Positions 53,613 through 63,896 of a stretch of DNA of 64,000 nucleotides are shown piece after piece. The first letter of the stretch is position 1; every line of letters starts with the position of its first letter. The stretch covers positions 5,582,001 to 5,646,000 of the forward strand of contig OX485806.1 of NCBI GenBank assembly GCA_950295325.1. Reading direction: 5' to 3'. The notes below the pieces were generated by a model. That model was not told the DNA's origin. It was given only the letters and a program-made list of their open reading frames with translations, and ran no database searches. The stretch comes from Polytrichum commune. Taxonomy: Eukaryota > Streptophyta > Polytrichopsida > Polytrichales > Polytrichaceae. The position numbers and the translations under genes are program-made.

Positions 53613-54711
53613 TGGAGTGAGATGGTCTCGGCATTTTCCACCAATGAGATATGTTAGATTTCAATGGTCACGGGGGTGTGGGGGGCTCAAGCTCTAACTT
53701 AAAGTGACTCATACCCACCCATTTGCTTGTCCTCTTGCGAGGGGCTCAATGTCTTTGAAGAGGGGGTTGGTCATTATTTGGAGGATTTGGTTGAGCCTCT
53801 AAATTGGGGCTTCTTGTTGGACTTACATATTTGTCAAGTGCATTTGAGCAATTGGGCCAAAAAATGCCCAATGCACGGTTGGTTTACATATTTATGTCTT
53901 AAAGTGTGACTTGTACACTTTGTTACACTAAAGAGTGGCCCACGTTGTACACCATCACGTATTAAAATAGCACGGGATCTTATACAATCATACTTGGAAG
54001 TTTTGCTTCGATAAAGACTTTATCATTTCATAACCCCTAAATTTATGAAATCTTTATGTTTTAGATAAAAATGACACTTAACAATGACGTTGTTGGAGAT
54101 AATCTAAGATTTGAAACCACCCATGAATTGGGTCTCCCTTTGTGGGATGTCTCTTAAACCCATATTATTTTGTCCATCTTGTAGGAGTACTACAACATAC
54201 AATATACATCTTCGATCGTATATGATGTGGGTTGGAATTTAATGTGCATTTACTGTAATATTTTTGTTGTTTTCAGTGTCAGTTTCTTGTTTATGATGTG
54301 GCCCACAACATTTGCCATATAAGACAAGTGATCACATAAGGCACCCATTTGTAATGAGGCAACTTCGGTGTATGAAGTGATGAGTATTGAGCAAGGGCTC
54401 AATTGGTGACAAACACCATGTAGAATTCAAGAGTGCTCTTAACCTTGAGGAACAAAGCTTCCTAGTGGCCAAATGTAATCAACCCGTAACATTTCTCATG
54501 CTCATGTTCCCTCACCTTTTTTGTTTGAAAGTAATGCCATGTTTCATGGGGAACCATGTTGCGACACCAAGACTTAGAGCGTCATTTTTTCCAAAAATCA
54601 TAACGTGTTTAATCATGGTCCTTGGTTATATTATTCTCTTGTCTAGGATAAGTGGTCCAACTTAACAATATTATCCAAATGATGGGTGACATAACATCGC
54701 TCAACACATGC
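53613..54711. other. Unannotated DNA
   Basis: No gene or family match was recognised. A 92-codon plus frame at 54387-54665 has no motif I recognise and no supporting structure. Confidence 0.4.
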
Positions 54712-54815
54712 ATGGTGTTTTGTGGGCGAAGGCTAAGATTCCAAAATACTTCATCGGTTTCAGTCTAAACTCACGAAATAGTATGGGATCTTAGCCATGG
54801 CCCACATCACACCAT
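54712..54815. mobile_element. Small foldback MITE
   Basis: The left arm (54712-54742) reads ATGGTGTTTTGTGGGCGAAG then GCTAAGATTCC. The right arm (54785-54815), reverse-complemented, reads ATGGTGTGATGTGGGCCATG then GCTAAGATCCC; 26 of 31 positions pair. The 42-base loop has no coding capacity. Confidence 0.65.
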
Positions 54816-54858
54816 TAAGGCGCTTAGTAATGTTAGGGAAGGGGCTTTAGTACCAACT

Positions 54859-54884
54859 AAAAAAAAAAAAAAAAAAAAAAAAAA
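54859..54884 (+). repeat. Homopolymer A26
   Basis: The longest A run in the window. It could be a retroposon tail, but no direct repeat flanking an upstream unit was found. Confidence 0.85.
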
Positions 54885-55284
54885 TCTCATACAGGTTTGT
54901 GGTTTATTTACTCCCATTAGACTAATTTGGGGTTTGCCTTTACAGTAGATACCTTTAAAAAAATTGACCTATAAGTGTGACTTGGCCCCAATATAAATGG
55001 TCTTCCACAATCATTGAGGTAAGTTAGAGTACATTTAATATATAAAGATTTTGCACGTGACATATTACTATGTTTTTTTCCTTATTGAATTGGTTTCTAT
55101 ATTACTTGTTCAATATGACTTCAAAATATCCTAATCAAAATGTCACAAATCATTGGGGACTATTTTGAAAATGAAATCGCCAAATATTCATGTATCCTAA
55201 ATAATATGGTTGTCTAGTCTAGAGAGATATTGACAAAAATAGAACAAATTCCACCACCCAATCAAGCGAATGATTTGTGTAAGA

Positions 55285-55400
55285 GAATGCACTACATTGA
55301 ATATGATTTTATGTAGTGACATATGGTATTTTATGCCAACATGGTAATTACCTTAGTGATACTTCTTATAAATAAGTTTGCAAATATTGTCATCCCACTT
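55285..55400 (-). mobile_element. F4-long MITE fragment
   Basis: TGACATATGGTATTTTATGC, TGGTAATTACC and AAATAAGTTTGCAAATATTG then TCATC are the reverse complement of the right half of the 14.8-kb element. Confidence 0.5.
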
Positions 55401-55474
55401 ACTTTCTATGATACACATGGGTTATGAGATTTTGTGTTTTGGATATGCAAGAAAGAAAGGCCCCAGGGAGTGGA

Positions 55475-56585
55475 CTCTTCATTGAAAACCTATATGATGT
55501 GTGCAGGTCACTGTGAAATTAACGCCCCTATACAAGATGATTTTATTGCGAAAAACATATGTATACGTTCTAATGGTAGGCCAAAAATTGGACTTGTGTA
55601 TTTATACTACTATAAGTTTTTCAATTCAATGTGGTAAATGTCTCCACTACATATACAAACTATAAACCGTGAACTAAATAGGCCTTCATTACTTATGAAA
55701 TCCACTTTCACTTCCAATGAAAAAGTCATTAATTTTTTTTACATCCATAGCATGTAACTCAACGATTGCATCAAACAAACGAAGACAAGAGAATAGTAAC
55801 TTAGCCACAATCACGGGGGGTGCACTTCATTGTCAAGTTGAACACCACGTGCGATAAAACAAAATCTACTTTTTACATAAAGCATCATCAAAATGGTTCA
55901 AAAGTTTATGATTTTTTTTTCATGAGTAGATATACATAGTATCTATTACATAGTAAAAATTGGTAACCAAATTTGATGATTTGGTTTTTTTATAAAACAT
56001 ACCGTTTCTAACTAGAATGACGCAACATTGAACTAAACAAATTACTACAAAAATGAAGATGACTAAAAATTTCAAAAATATATAAAAAAGATATTATCAA
56101 TGGTTATGTGTATGTATAAAAAATATCATAATTTTAAAAATTATCTATGGCATGTAATATAGGGTAGCAAACTTTTATCTCACGTGGTTATGAAATGTGA
56201 TCCCCCCGTGGCCACAATTCAAAGAACAAGACTCAAGTGAGCCATGAGCACTACAAGTGCCTCCAATTTGTAAAATCTAGAACCCAAATGCAAACCCTAA
56301 CAAGAATGGGTAATGTAGTCATTTGAGAACTATTACCATATGACAGCATGGATGAGAACATGGATTGGATGAAATTAACACATTTATTGTCAACTTTTTC
56401 TCTAAACTTAAGCGCCCCTTTTGTACATCACGTTCACTTTAAAATTCTTAATAGCCTTTCAAAATGTTCATAATAGAGAAAAATAATACTTCTCCCTTAT
56501 GTATATTGTGTATGCTAATGCCTCACACATAATACCCCTTCTTACACTCACGTTAGTATGTACATTGTATGAAGAGTCCACCTCA
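55475..56585 (+). repeat. Block A, copy 2, split by a hAT-type MITE
   Basis: This copy is colinear with 10650-11345. From the left: GTGTGCAGGTCACTGTGAAA, AACTAAATAGGCCTTCATTA, ACATCCATAGCATGTAACTC; then the inserted element; then AAGTGCCTCCAATTTGTAAA, CAAATGCAAACCCTAACAAG, CTATTACCATATGACAGCAT and CTTACACTCACGTTAGTATG. Removing the insert and one TSD restores the 10.9-kb reading. Confidence 0.8.
55812..56210. mobile_element. hAT-type MITE with perfect 8-bp TSD and a paralogous empty site
   Basis: The direct repeat GCCACAAT at 55804-55811 and 56211-56218 flanks a 399-bp insert. Its left end is CACGGGGGGTGCACTTCATT and continues to ACCACGTGCGATAAAAC. Its right end, reverse-complemented, is CACGGGGGGATCACATTTCA and continues to ACCACGTGAGATAAAAG. 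In block A copy 1 the same place reads GGCACAATCC with no insert, a natural empty site. An 8-bp TSD is the hAT superfamily rule. The AT-rich interior has no transposase frame. Confidence 0.9.
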
Positions 56586-57050
56586 CGGGAATTCCAACTA
56601 AAGGATAGTGATTGAGCCAAAACATAAAAAATGATCATGCGGTGAAATGATCTATGTATACAGATAAGGAAGCTTCAATCTAAACTTAGTAATGATTGAG
56701 ATTTATAAAAATATCTTTTAGATCTTATGTATAGGGATGGATAAGACTAGGAGTGCCTTTGGTATAAGAGTGGGCTTGGGGGAGGAGAGAGGATCATCTA
56801 TTGTCTCTCTCCTATGGTCAGGTGATTCGAGCTTAGGGAATACGTAAAAAGAGGCCAAGAAAGTAGTTGCTTCCACTACGTTCTACGTGCGTGTTCCACC
56901 TCCCGTAGTATTGGGCTTTAGCAGGTGCTCTATAGGCAATCACAATATTGTAATTAAGCTGTAGGTTTTCGTAATGTACAAAGTATGAAAGTTTGCAATA
57001 TTATTGTCTCATGTGCATTCATGATTGTATTTTTCTGGTGTAAAGGAGGA
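56586..57050 (+). mobile_element. LTR-like block B, plus strand, truncated
   Basis: AATTCCAACTAAAGGATAGT, GATTGAGCCAAAACATAAAA, GAAATGATCTATGTATACAG, GGATGGATAAGACTAGGAGT, GGTATAAGAGTGGGCTTGGG and GGAGGAGAGAGGATCATCTA match the minus strand of 11660-11365 in order. A segment from about 56835 to 56940 has no partner there. The TGTTGG start present at 11991 is missing here. TATA-like GGTATAAGAG lies near 56758. Confidence 0.55.
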
Positions 57051-57059
57051 AAACCTAAC

Positions 57060-57348
57060 ACTTTCAGTTCATCCAAATATCAATTATTTGAAACAAAGTT
57101 TGCTATATTCTACATCCTAACATTTATGTGATGAAATGTTGTCATGAATGATTGAAACTTGGATGAAAAGTCACTTAGTAAGTGACAACAAATTTATAAC
57201 GCCCATGATTTTTTACAAGGAATGACAAATATGTACATTTAGTGTTGGTGACACTACATAGGTGGGTTACAAATAGTAACATAGTATTGACCAAGACAAA
57301 TAGAATTGGTGACACTACATATTACACAATATTTAGTGTGGTTGGAGC
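57060..57348 (-). mobile_element. F4-long MITE, partial
   Basis: On the minus strand the right border begins CACACTAAATATTGTGTAAT, then GTAGTGTCACCAATTCTATT and TGTCTTGGTCAATACTATG, as in the left end of the 14.8-kb copy. The left part retains ATGTTGTCATGAATGATTGA and ACTTGGATGAAAAGTCACTT. The far end is lost. Confidence 0.6.
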
Positions 57349-57639
57349 GGCTTTTCATATGCAAAGTATTTTCCACATGTTAGTGGAACATAACATTATT
57401 TAGTTGAGTGACCAGGTAGGGTGGGGTGAGGAATATGTCATGTAAGGTGCTCAGATTATACCTTACATGTGTTTGTCAGTAAGTAGATTCAGCCTAAAAA
57501 TGAGTGAGATTTAGCTTAAGCATTGCCATTGAATATTATTAGAATGAAATGATTGATAGGAGTTGAATAATGTTCCAAACAATATTTAAGTATGAGGTAT
57601 TTTCCTCTTTCAATCCAAAGGTAGGTGGGCCTCATTCCA

Positions 57640-57850
57640 ACGTAGCAATAATTTGGACACCTATATTTGAGTGGCATGTGGTTAAGCATGGATATAAGAA
57701 CATTCCCCCAAAAAAATAACATGCGGTTAAAAGAGATTGGACTACATCCTCAAAATATGATGGGAATATGCTAACCGTTTTAGGTTCCAAATCGACAAAA
57801 TTGGGAAGGAAAACTTTATGACCATTTAATGAGTACAAGAATCTTCACTT
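57640..57850 (-). mobile_element. F1 MITE fragment
   Basis: TTTGGACACCTATATTTGAG, TGGCATGTGGTTAAGCATGG, AAAAGAGATTGGACTACATC and CTCAAAATATGATGGG follow the F1 right half in minus orientation. GAGTACAAGAATCTTCACTT at its end is also shared with the fragment at 35.9 kb, so these two copies extend into the same non-F1 DNA. Confidence 0.6.
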
Positions 57851-58230
57851 TGATGATGAATAAGATATTCATATGAGCTCCAAACATTATGAGGAAATTG
57901 GCTAAGGTTGAGTCATTTTAGATTTACTAAACATCTCATACTATCACATGTTTCATATCCACAAGAAGTGGACTAGCTAGGAGAAAGTAACCATTTAAGG
58001 AACCATCTATCTTTGGTAGATGTGCCCATGGAGCATGCTTGCATTGTGAAGTACAAGTCTTAACATGAGATCTCAAAGGAATGTGAAAAGTACTGTGTGT
58101 CTGGTCCTTAAAGCATCGATATTGGTGCATTTCATCGGAGAAAATGCCCCTACAAACCACGCGACCTTGAAAACCTCAAGCGCATCATGTTTTCAAATTG
58201 CTAAATCCCTCGATAGCATATGGCATATAT
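57851..58230. other. Unannotated spacer
   Basis: No gene or repeat family was recognised. Confidence 0.4.
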
Positions 58231-58590
58231 CAATGTTGGACTAGTACTATCTTCTTCTTTTTATGCCATTTGAGTATATATATTGACTAGTATTTTTTAT
58301 ATCAGTAAGGTATGGATATTTGTTGGTGTTTTTGTTTTTGATACCATTCTAATATATAAACAACGTAAGAACTTTGATATCTAGGCAGAGTTTCCCTAGT
58401 ATCAATATGATTTAGAATGGTGTTGGCCCAAATAATAACTCAAATATCTCAACTTGACATATCATCCACCAAATATCAATATTGGAGTGGTGTAATGACA
58501 ATTTTGATACCCACGAGTAGGTTCTTTGATACCATAATCGATAATGATGTTTTATACCCATGCTTTTATTTACATACCATACCAACATTG
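58231..58590 (+). mobile_element. F3 MITE, best-preserved copy
   Basis: CAATGTTGG at 58231 pairs exactly with CCAACATTG ending at 58590. Inner words are CCTAGTATCAATATGATTTA, TGGTGTTGGCCCAAATAATA, ATCATCCACCAAATATCAAT and TTTTGATACCCACGAGTAGG. The 360-bp element is AT-rich and non-coding, and is colinear with the copies at 17.7 and 20.3 kb. Confidence 0.8.
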
Positions 58591-58682
58591 GGATATACGT
58601 AAATACTAAAATGATGTAGTCATAGAGTTATGTATGTTTGTATAATGACCCACACTAATATCACCAAATCATGATACATGTT

Positions 58683-58915
58683 CTAGGTAATGAACAGGGA
58701 AGACTGGCCACTAGTTACAAATGAACCGGTTAAGTTTGAGGAACGACCGGTGGAATTCCAAGACTTTAGAAAGATTATCAATCATTTTAGAGGAATTTGT
58801 GGATTAGATCTCAAATTAATAAAGAAAAACTGAAAGTTCACAACATGTAACCGGTTGAACTTGGAAGCATTGGGATGTTGACCAATTATGCCCAAAAATC
58901 TCCCCAGACACTGAT
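58683..58915 (-). repeat. F5 repeat, minus copy
   Basis: On the minus strand it reads TGGGGAGATTTTTGGGCATA, GCTTCCAAGTTCAACCGGTT, ACATGTTGTGAACTTTCAG and, further on, CCTCAAACTTAACCGGTTCA then TTTGTAACTAGTGGCCAGTC. The frame reads RFLGIIGQHPNASKFNRLH and stays open through the core. Confidence 0.7.
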
Positions 58916-59021
58916 TGTGGGGGAAGTTATAGTGCACTAACCAAACCAAATACAAGTCGTAATCTGATATGACCTTTGAAAATGCCCTTGAGGTCATGTG
59001 TTTTGTATGTGGTTATCCAAT

Positions 59022-59238
59022 ACTACACCAAATATGATATTTAGTGTGACTTACTATTTCTATTTACACGGTACTACATATTTTTACTATTAAAATAATT
59101 TTATACCTAGTAAAGTTGTCAATATTCTATAATGTTCAAACTACCAATTTAAGATTTGTTGGTGAAATATGAGATGTATAGTACATAGATATAGCATTCC
59201 AAATAGTAAGTCACACTAAATATCATATTTAGTGTAGT
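59022..59238. mobile_element. F4 MITE, best-preserved TTTAGTGT subtype
   Basis: The left end reads ACTACACCAAATATGATATT then TAGTGTGACTTACTATTT. The right end, reverse-complemented, reads ACTACACTAAATATGATATT then TAGTGTGACTTACTATTT. The inverted ends are 38 bp with one mismatch in a 217-bp element. Each end also holds a palindrome, AAATATGATATTT. No clear TSD was seen, so the superfamily stays open. Confidence 0.85.
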
Positions 59239-59936
59239 GTGTTTTGGATTGTCTAAATAAATAAAATGTCCTTTGAATTTTCTGTTATCGGTGTCCATTT
59301 CAGGCTCATATATCAACAAGTGTGCGCACTATAACCACGGGTAGGTCACTTAGTGCATTTAAAAAACGACGTGCAGCATAATATAGAGAGGATTCAAATA
59401 ATTTGAAATAAAAATTATAAAGGAATTCCAAATAATGAAGGGGCCATTAAATGTAGACAATCCCATTATAAGTAAGTTAGATGGACATAAAATGTGGGCC
59501 ATTATTTTTTTGTAAAATTAATATAGGGGCTGAAGATAAGGATCCTAGAAGGTATGTTTAGTATGTTTGCTATGGTCTCCTATGTGTTTTCTTCATAACT
59601 TTGTTTGCAATGATATTAATGTTTGCACCCTTCTTTGTTTCCATGGTTTGCCTTAACACTCGTCAATGCGTTAGGAAGTATATTAGCTTTTATTACTTAA
59701 AAGGAATATAGAGTACAAAAAATTGCAGTGACTTGGACAATATAAGTAATGGAAGGGTGCAAACAAATGGGCCATTTTTGAAATTTAAGTAATTATAGGG
59801 AGGCTTTAATTCAGCCCTTGAAGGTAAATAGCCCCAAAACAAAAAAAAACCCAGCCGCACGTGGTGCACAAAAATGCCTTAGATGACCTACCCGTGACTA
59901 TAACCTTGAGTGACATATTTTGAGCTCATATACCTT
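59239..59936. other. Unannotated DNA
   Basis: No gene or repeat family was recognised. Confidence 0.45.
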
Positions 59937-60667
59937 TAAGGTATGTGGGTATTATTCAGTCAACTTTTAATGTTCTCCATTTTCTATTGATCAGATTTAG
60001 GTCTTCAGATTTGTGTTGCATTAGCAAATCTATGATGAAACATCAACAAGAACCGAATTCAATTTTGAACCTCCATTCCGATAGTTATGGTTAACTAAAT
60101 TGCATGTTGGTTGATTTCTTAACTGAATACATAGAGGTCCTCCCAATCGTGTTCACTATTGAAGGGGAGGCCACACACGTTCGGAAAATGCCTATTTCGA
60201 AACAAAGTTCGGTAGGCCAAGGGAATAGAATTCCAGCCTTAACGTGTGCCTAACCTTGAGGAGCTTGGTTTCAAGGTCGACCCCTCTTGTATTGATTGGA
60301 AACGTTTGTTTCCAATCCCGATCAGAATCGCAGGTTTCAAGCCTTACGAATCCGCTGTCCTGGGTCAGAGTTGAAAACGGGAAATTCTACTCAATAAAAG
60401 AGGGACCAACCTTGAAACCAAGCTCCTGAAAGCTAGCACATGTCAAAGCCCAAATTCTTTTACCTTGGCCCACCAAACTCCATTTTAAAACAAGCATTTT
60501 TTCAAACATGTTTGACCTCCACATGAGTGTGGAAGAGTACATAAATTATGAAATGTAGTCCAATCACCTTTGAATACACGTCTTGACGAACGTAGTTAGT
60601 TCTTTGATCTCACCACCAAACCACACACCAATCAAGGAAAATAACCTAATAACACTTGCATACCTTA
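59937..60667 (+). mobile_element. F1 MITE split by a foldback element
   Basis: The left end is TAAGGTATGTGGGTATTATT and the right end is TGCATACCTTA. F1 words TGTGTTGCATTAGCAAATCT, GATGAAACATCAACAAG and GAATACATAGAGGTCCTCCC stop near 60163. TGAAATGTAGTCCAATCACC, ACCAAACCACACACCAATCA and ACCTAATAACACTTGCATAC resume after 60530. The element at 60164-60525 lies between. Confidence 0.75.
60164..60525. mobile_element. Foldback element nested in F1, long inverted ends
   Basis: The inner 30 bp at 60259-60288 (AGGAGCTTGGTTTCAAGGTC then GACCCCTCTT) pair with 60398-60427 with three mismatches. Outward, the left reads GGAGGCCACACACGTTCGG, AAAATGCCTATTTCGAAACA and GGTAGGCCAAGGGAATAGAA. The right, reverse-complemented, reads GGAGGTCAAACATGTTTG, AAAAATGCTTGTTTTAAAAT and GGTGGGCCAAGGTAAAAGAA. 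Each arm is about 120 bp. No transposase frame or TSD was found; a MULE-type MITE is plausible. Confidence 0.75.
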
Positions 60668-61233
60668 TATCAAACTTCCGATAATGGGCAAGCTCAAGTT
60701 GGCAATGTGAGCTCTAGTGTGAAAAGGGAGTCTTAGGACTTGTAGCCTTCCCTCCCAAAAAGATACATACGTGACATGCCCGAAAAGGATTTTAAGAGCT
60801 TAGGACAAGATATTCCGATATTTGTCGAGTGTTGGGTCAAAAGCGCGACTTCATCATCACACCTCATCTCGTCTCCGGCTTCGTTTGTCATGAAGCCTCC
60901 CCAAAGGTCCGCTCACCGCCCCTCTTTTCCCCCATTACAATAAGCTTCAATTTAAATTCCAAAAGAATTGTGGTAGATCCACCTCGCCCCACCTTGGCCC
61001 CTCTTTCCCGGTAGATAATTAGCACGCAATAGGCCATTGCGACCAATGGAGTTGCCACCTTTCCCGATTTACTCCAAGAGTCGGAATCCAATTGGAATTC
61101 TCCGGATGTGGTCCCAATATATTCACATCCCCCAAGGCACGCATGTGTTACATTCGGTTACTTTTCTTAATGGGACACCTACAAGAAGAACCCCAGTCTA
61201 TGTTCGTGAAACATCCTTGGCCACGTCTTAAAG
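60668..61233. other. Unannotated DNA with an F1 scrap
   Basis: At 61148-61180 ATTCGGTTACTTTTCTTAAT then GGGACACCTACA resembles the F1 right end. No gene was recognised; frames of 61-67 codons overlap on both strands without motifs. Confidence 0.4.
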
Positions 61234-61569
61234 GACAATGACGTTCTTAATCGGACACTTATATTTGGTTGGTGTGTAGTTGGACAAGGGTCAAAGAATA
61301 AACACCATGACGTTGCATGTTTAAAAGAGATCGGAAATTTATGAATTGTTCCATGCGTAGTAGTGAATACAATGAGGAGCTATATTATTTCGTTAAGGAA
61401 TCAACAAACATACACCTCCACTAACCATAACTAGATAAGGAGGGGTCTGATTTTTAGTCCGAGTTTTTGTTGATGCTTCATCAAAGATTTGCTAATGCAA
61501 CACAAGTTTTGATGTGTAAATCTTATTGGAGAACATGAAAACCAAACCGAATAACACGCACATACCTTA
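61234..61569 (-). mobile_element. F1 MITE, nearly complete, minus
   Basis: CTTAATCGGACACTTATATT, TGGTTGGTGTGTAGTTGGAC, TTAAGGAATCAACAAACATA, GATGCTTCATCAAAGATTTG, CTAATGCAACACAAGTTTTG, AACCGAATAACACGCACATA and CCTTA give the full F1 order reversed. The terminal CATACCTTA is intact. Length is about 336 bp. Confidence 0.75.
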
Positions 61570-62014
61570 ATGCGGCCTCTCACCTAACCAATGTGATGCA
61601 TCCATTTGCTCAGAGGCCTACATAGGTAAGCTCATATATATGCGCCCACGTTGATTCTTCATATTTTATTTATAAATTTATGCCCTAAGTCATACTTGAT
61701 TGCAAGGGGCATTGTGATATTTACAAGCCGCAATTTCATCTAAGGCTCATCCAAGTCGCTCCACAATATCTCAATACAAATAAGGGACATTGCTTAAAAG
61801 CTCATTTGGTGCATGCAAGCTACCCACCTCAAAACACAATGGGCATGAAATATCTCTCAGAAATATTTGAAGTCTTTTGACTTGGCACGACGAATCCCTC
61901 ATTACCCTTTGCACTCACAAAAACTCTTGCATTTTGCAAGAGCAATGAGGGTCAAATTTGTGTAGGTTGGGACAAATTTGACAATCAATGCAAGAACCAT
62001 AGGAAGCAAATGTC
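61570..62014. other. Unannotated spacer
   Basis: No gene or repeat family was recognised. ACTCTTGCATTTTGCAAGAG near 61924 is a perfect short palindrome. Confidence 0.45.
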
Positions 62015-62365
62015 ACTGGTATGAGTACACAATATCAATAATGGTATCAAAAAACCAACCCGACTGGTATCAAGGTTGTAATACCAATCACATATCAAAA
62101 CTTTGGTGAGAATCACAAGACGAGGGAATCCTTGTATTGAGATTCAGAGTTCCTATTTTGGATCAATACCATCATCCTAATACCACATTGTTTCTAGGGT
62201 GATATAACCTCGATATGAAGGTTCTTGCACGATATTTAGACCCAAATAGTATCAAAATCTCAATAATCCTCAAATACCCATACCCTACTGATCTAAAAAA
62301 AACTGTGAAATCCTCATTACATATGCACAAGCAGTATTAAAAAAAACTGTGATACCATTTGTACA
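62015..62365 (-). mobile_element. F3 MITE, diverged minus copy
   Basis: GGATCAATACCATCATCCTA, ATGAAGGTTCTTGCACGATA, TAATGGTATCAAAAAACCAA and GTATCAAAATCTCAATAATC match the reverse complement of F3 inner blocks loosely. The terminal CAATGTTGG words are not preserved, and two AAAAAAACTGTGA repeats (about 62297 and 62340) mark the right side. Confidence 0.45.
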
Positions 62366-62614
62366 CTAGTAGGCACACTACTTGAGGAAATAGCTCCAGG
62401 AAAGAGAGTGGATGTTATATTGCATCAAAATGCTTGAACCATCCAATCGAGATGACCTTCAAGAAACTGCGAGCAGTAAAAAATTATGGCTACCTTACAG
62501 AAGTGATCTGTTCTTCTTTTGATAGTTTGAATAGAGGAAGAGCAAGTCATTCAGCTTGTCAAAATATCTCGACTGATATGTGCAATGAATGAAATGAAAT
62601 TGCTGGGAAGCCAA

Positions 62615-62907
62615 ATTAGATATGTGCAATTAGATTGCCCCCAACTAATATATCAACAATCCACGCTATTTTGAATGTGGGTTTTTCAGGGAGACAAACC
62701 TAAATCTTAGCATAGCGCCATGTTAGGCCCACATCAACAATTCAGTATGCTTCGCCCTTCCATTATATCAAATCTAACTCAATACGTCCATTTTTTTATG
62801 TGGTTGCTGTGCAGATGAATAAACAAAGTTGTAAGATTTGTGATTTGGTTTTGACCCACGGTAATTTGCATGGGTAAAGAGGCGACCTAATTGCACATAT
62901 CTGTGTA
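62615..62907. mobile_element. F2 MITE, long copy
   Basis: The left end reads GATATGTGCAATTAGATTGC then CCCCAACTAATATATCAACA. The right end, reverse-complemented, reads ACACAGATATGTGCAATTAG then GTCGCCTCTTTACCCATGCA and AATTACC. Length is about 293 bp, about 90 bp longer than the copies at 39.4 and 40.0 kb because of extra central DNA. Confidence 0.75.
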
Positions 62908-63762
62908 GCTATATGATCCTCAGGGGAGACCCAAGGTAGAATGTCTCTGCCTTGCAAGGAGTTCCTCCAGTACCCACTTCAAATACAAATTGGTCCTTAA
63001 CTATACCAATGGTGACTGTTCACCTGCACAAACACATTGCAGGAAATAGATATTTAGAATTCACACTGTACAACCTCTCTTTGACATGCAGTATATAAAC
63101 ATGTATTCAAAGTTCAGTCTCCTTTCTCAAGGCAAAGAGCATAAAAGTGCAGCATGTGTGCAACTACAGCCAAGAAATTTTGATGGAGTGACTGGTTTTA
63201 ACAACAATGCCCAATCTAGCACACTTTTCATGACGAGAATCTGTGCTGTATAGACTGCATTTAGCGCACCATAAAAACTTCTTCAAAATTTGTAGTTTAT
63301 AGGAACTTTCATACAGGGTGGTGGTGCCAAGATACCTGTCAAATAGTCTCAGCTGCCAATAACTCAAATATGTCAACAAGCCACAAAGAAATAGGGCCTT
63401 GACATGCATTACACCGTCATCTTCACCATTTGGAGGACTGCAGGCCAACATCGCATCAAGATATAAATTTGTGTACTAAAGTAATTAACTTCTTAAAATA
63501 ACTGTATACGAGTTCTACACAAGCTATCTGTGCAATTTCTGAGCATCTTAAGGACCACTCATAACATACAGAAACATGCTATGCAGCAATAAATTGAGCA
63601 TGTAGCATCTCTCAAGAAGTGAAGGTCAGATTTCAAGTTGAGGAAAATAAACCAGCTCAATCTGCAGCCAGACAGATGATAGTCATATTCATCTCTCCAA
63701 ATTATCCAATGTCTGTACTCGTGCTATGTTTCTCAGAGTGGATTCCACTCATGGGTGAAAAA
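62908..63762 (-). other. Single-copy-looking DNA, possible 3'UTR or introns
   Basis: None of the window's repeat families occurs here. If the gene candidate to the right is real, this is where its 3'UTR or further exons would lie. Alternative splice acceptors on the minus strand include CTGCAG at 63662-63667. A minus frame at 63164-63451 (95 codons) contains SPPNGEDDGVMHVKAL, and another near 62920-63015 reads GTGGTPCKAETFYLGSP. Neither could be tied to a family. A perfect palindrome GAGTGGATTCCACTC sits at 63736-63750. Confidence 0.3.
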
Positions 63763-63896
63763 TCAGTACGCTGTCACCTGCAAACAATATAAAAGAATGG
63801 AAATTGTAACAGGGTAACGAACTCACTTTGTTTTCAGAAGTGCCAAAACCATCACGAGTATACTTTATATGCTGAATGGAGACATAATCAAAGAGT
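63763..63896 (-). CDS. Possible 3'-terminal coding exons of an unidentified gene
   Basis: On the minus strand a candidate exon at 63896-63827 follows an acceptor-like TTTTTGAG and ends at a good donor, AACAAA|GTGAGT. It encodes LFDYVSIQHIKYTRDGFG then TSENK. Three endings fit. First, splicing after TTGTTTGCAG to 63777-63763 gives VTAY and a stop, but the 49-base intron is short for a plant. Second, splicing to 63661 leaves a 165-base intron and gives IELVYFPQLEI and a stop. Third, without splicing the frame runs on to a stop near 63750. I do not recognise the protein. Upstream exons would lie beyond the window. Confidence 0.25.
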
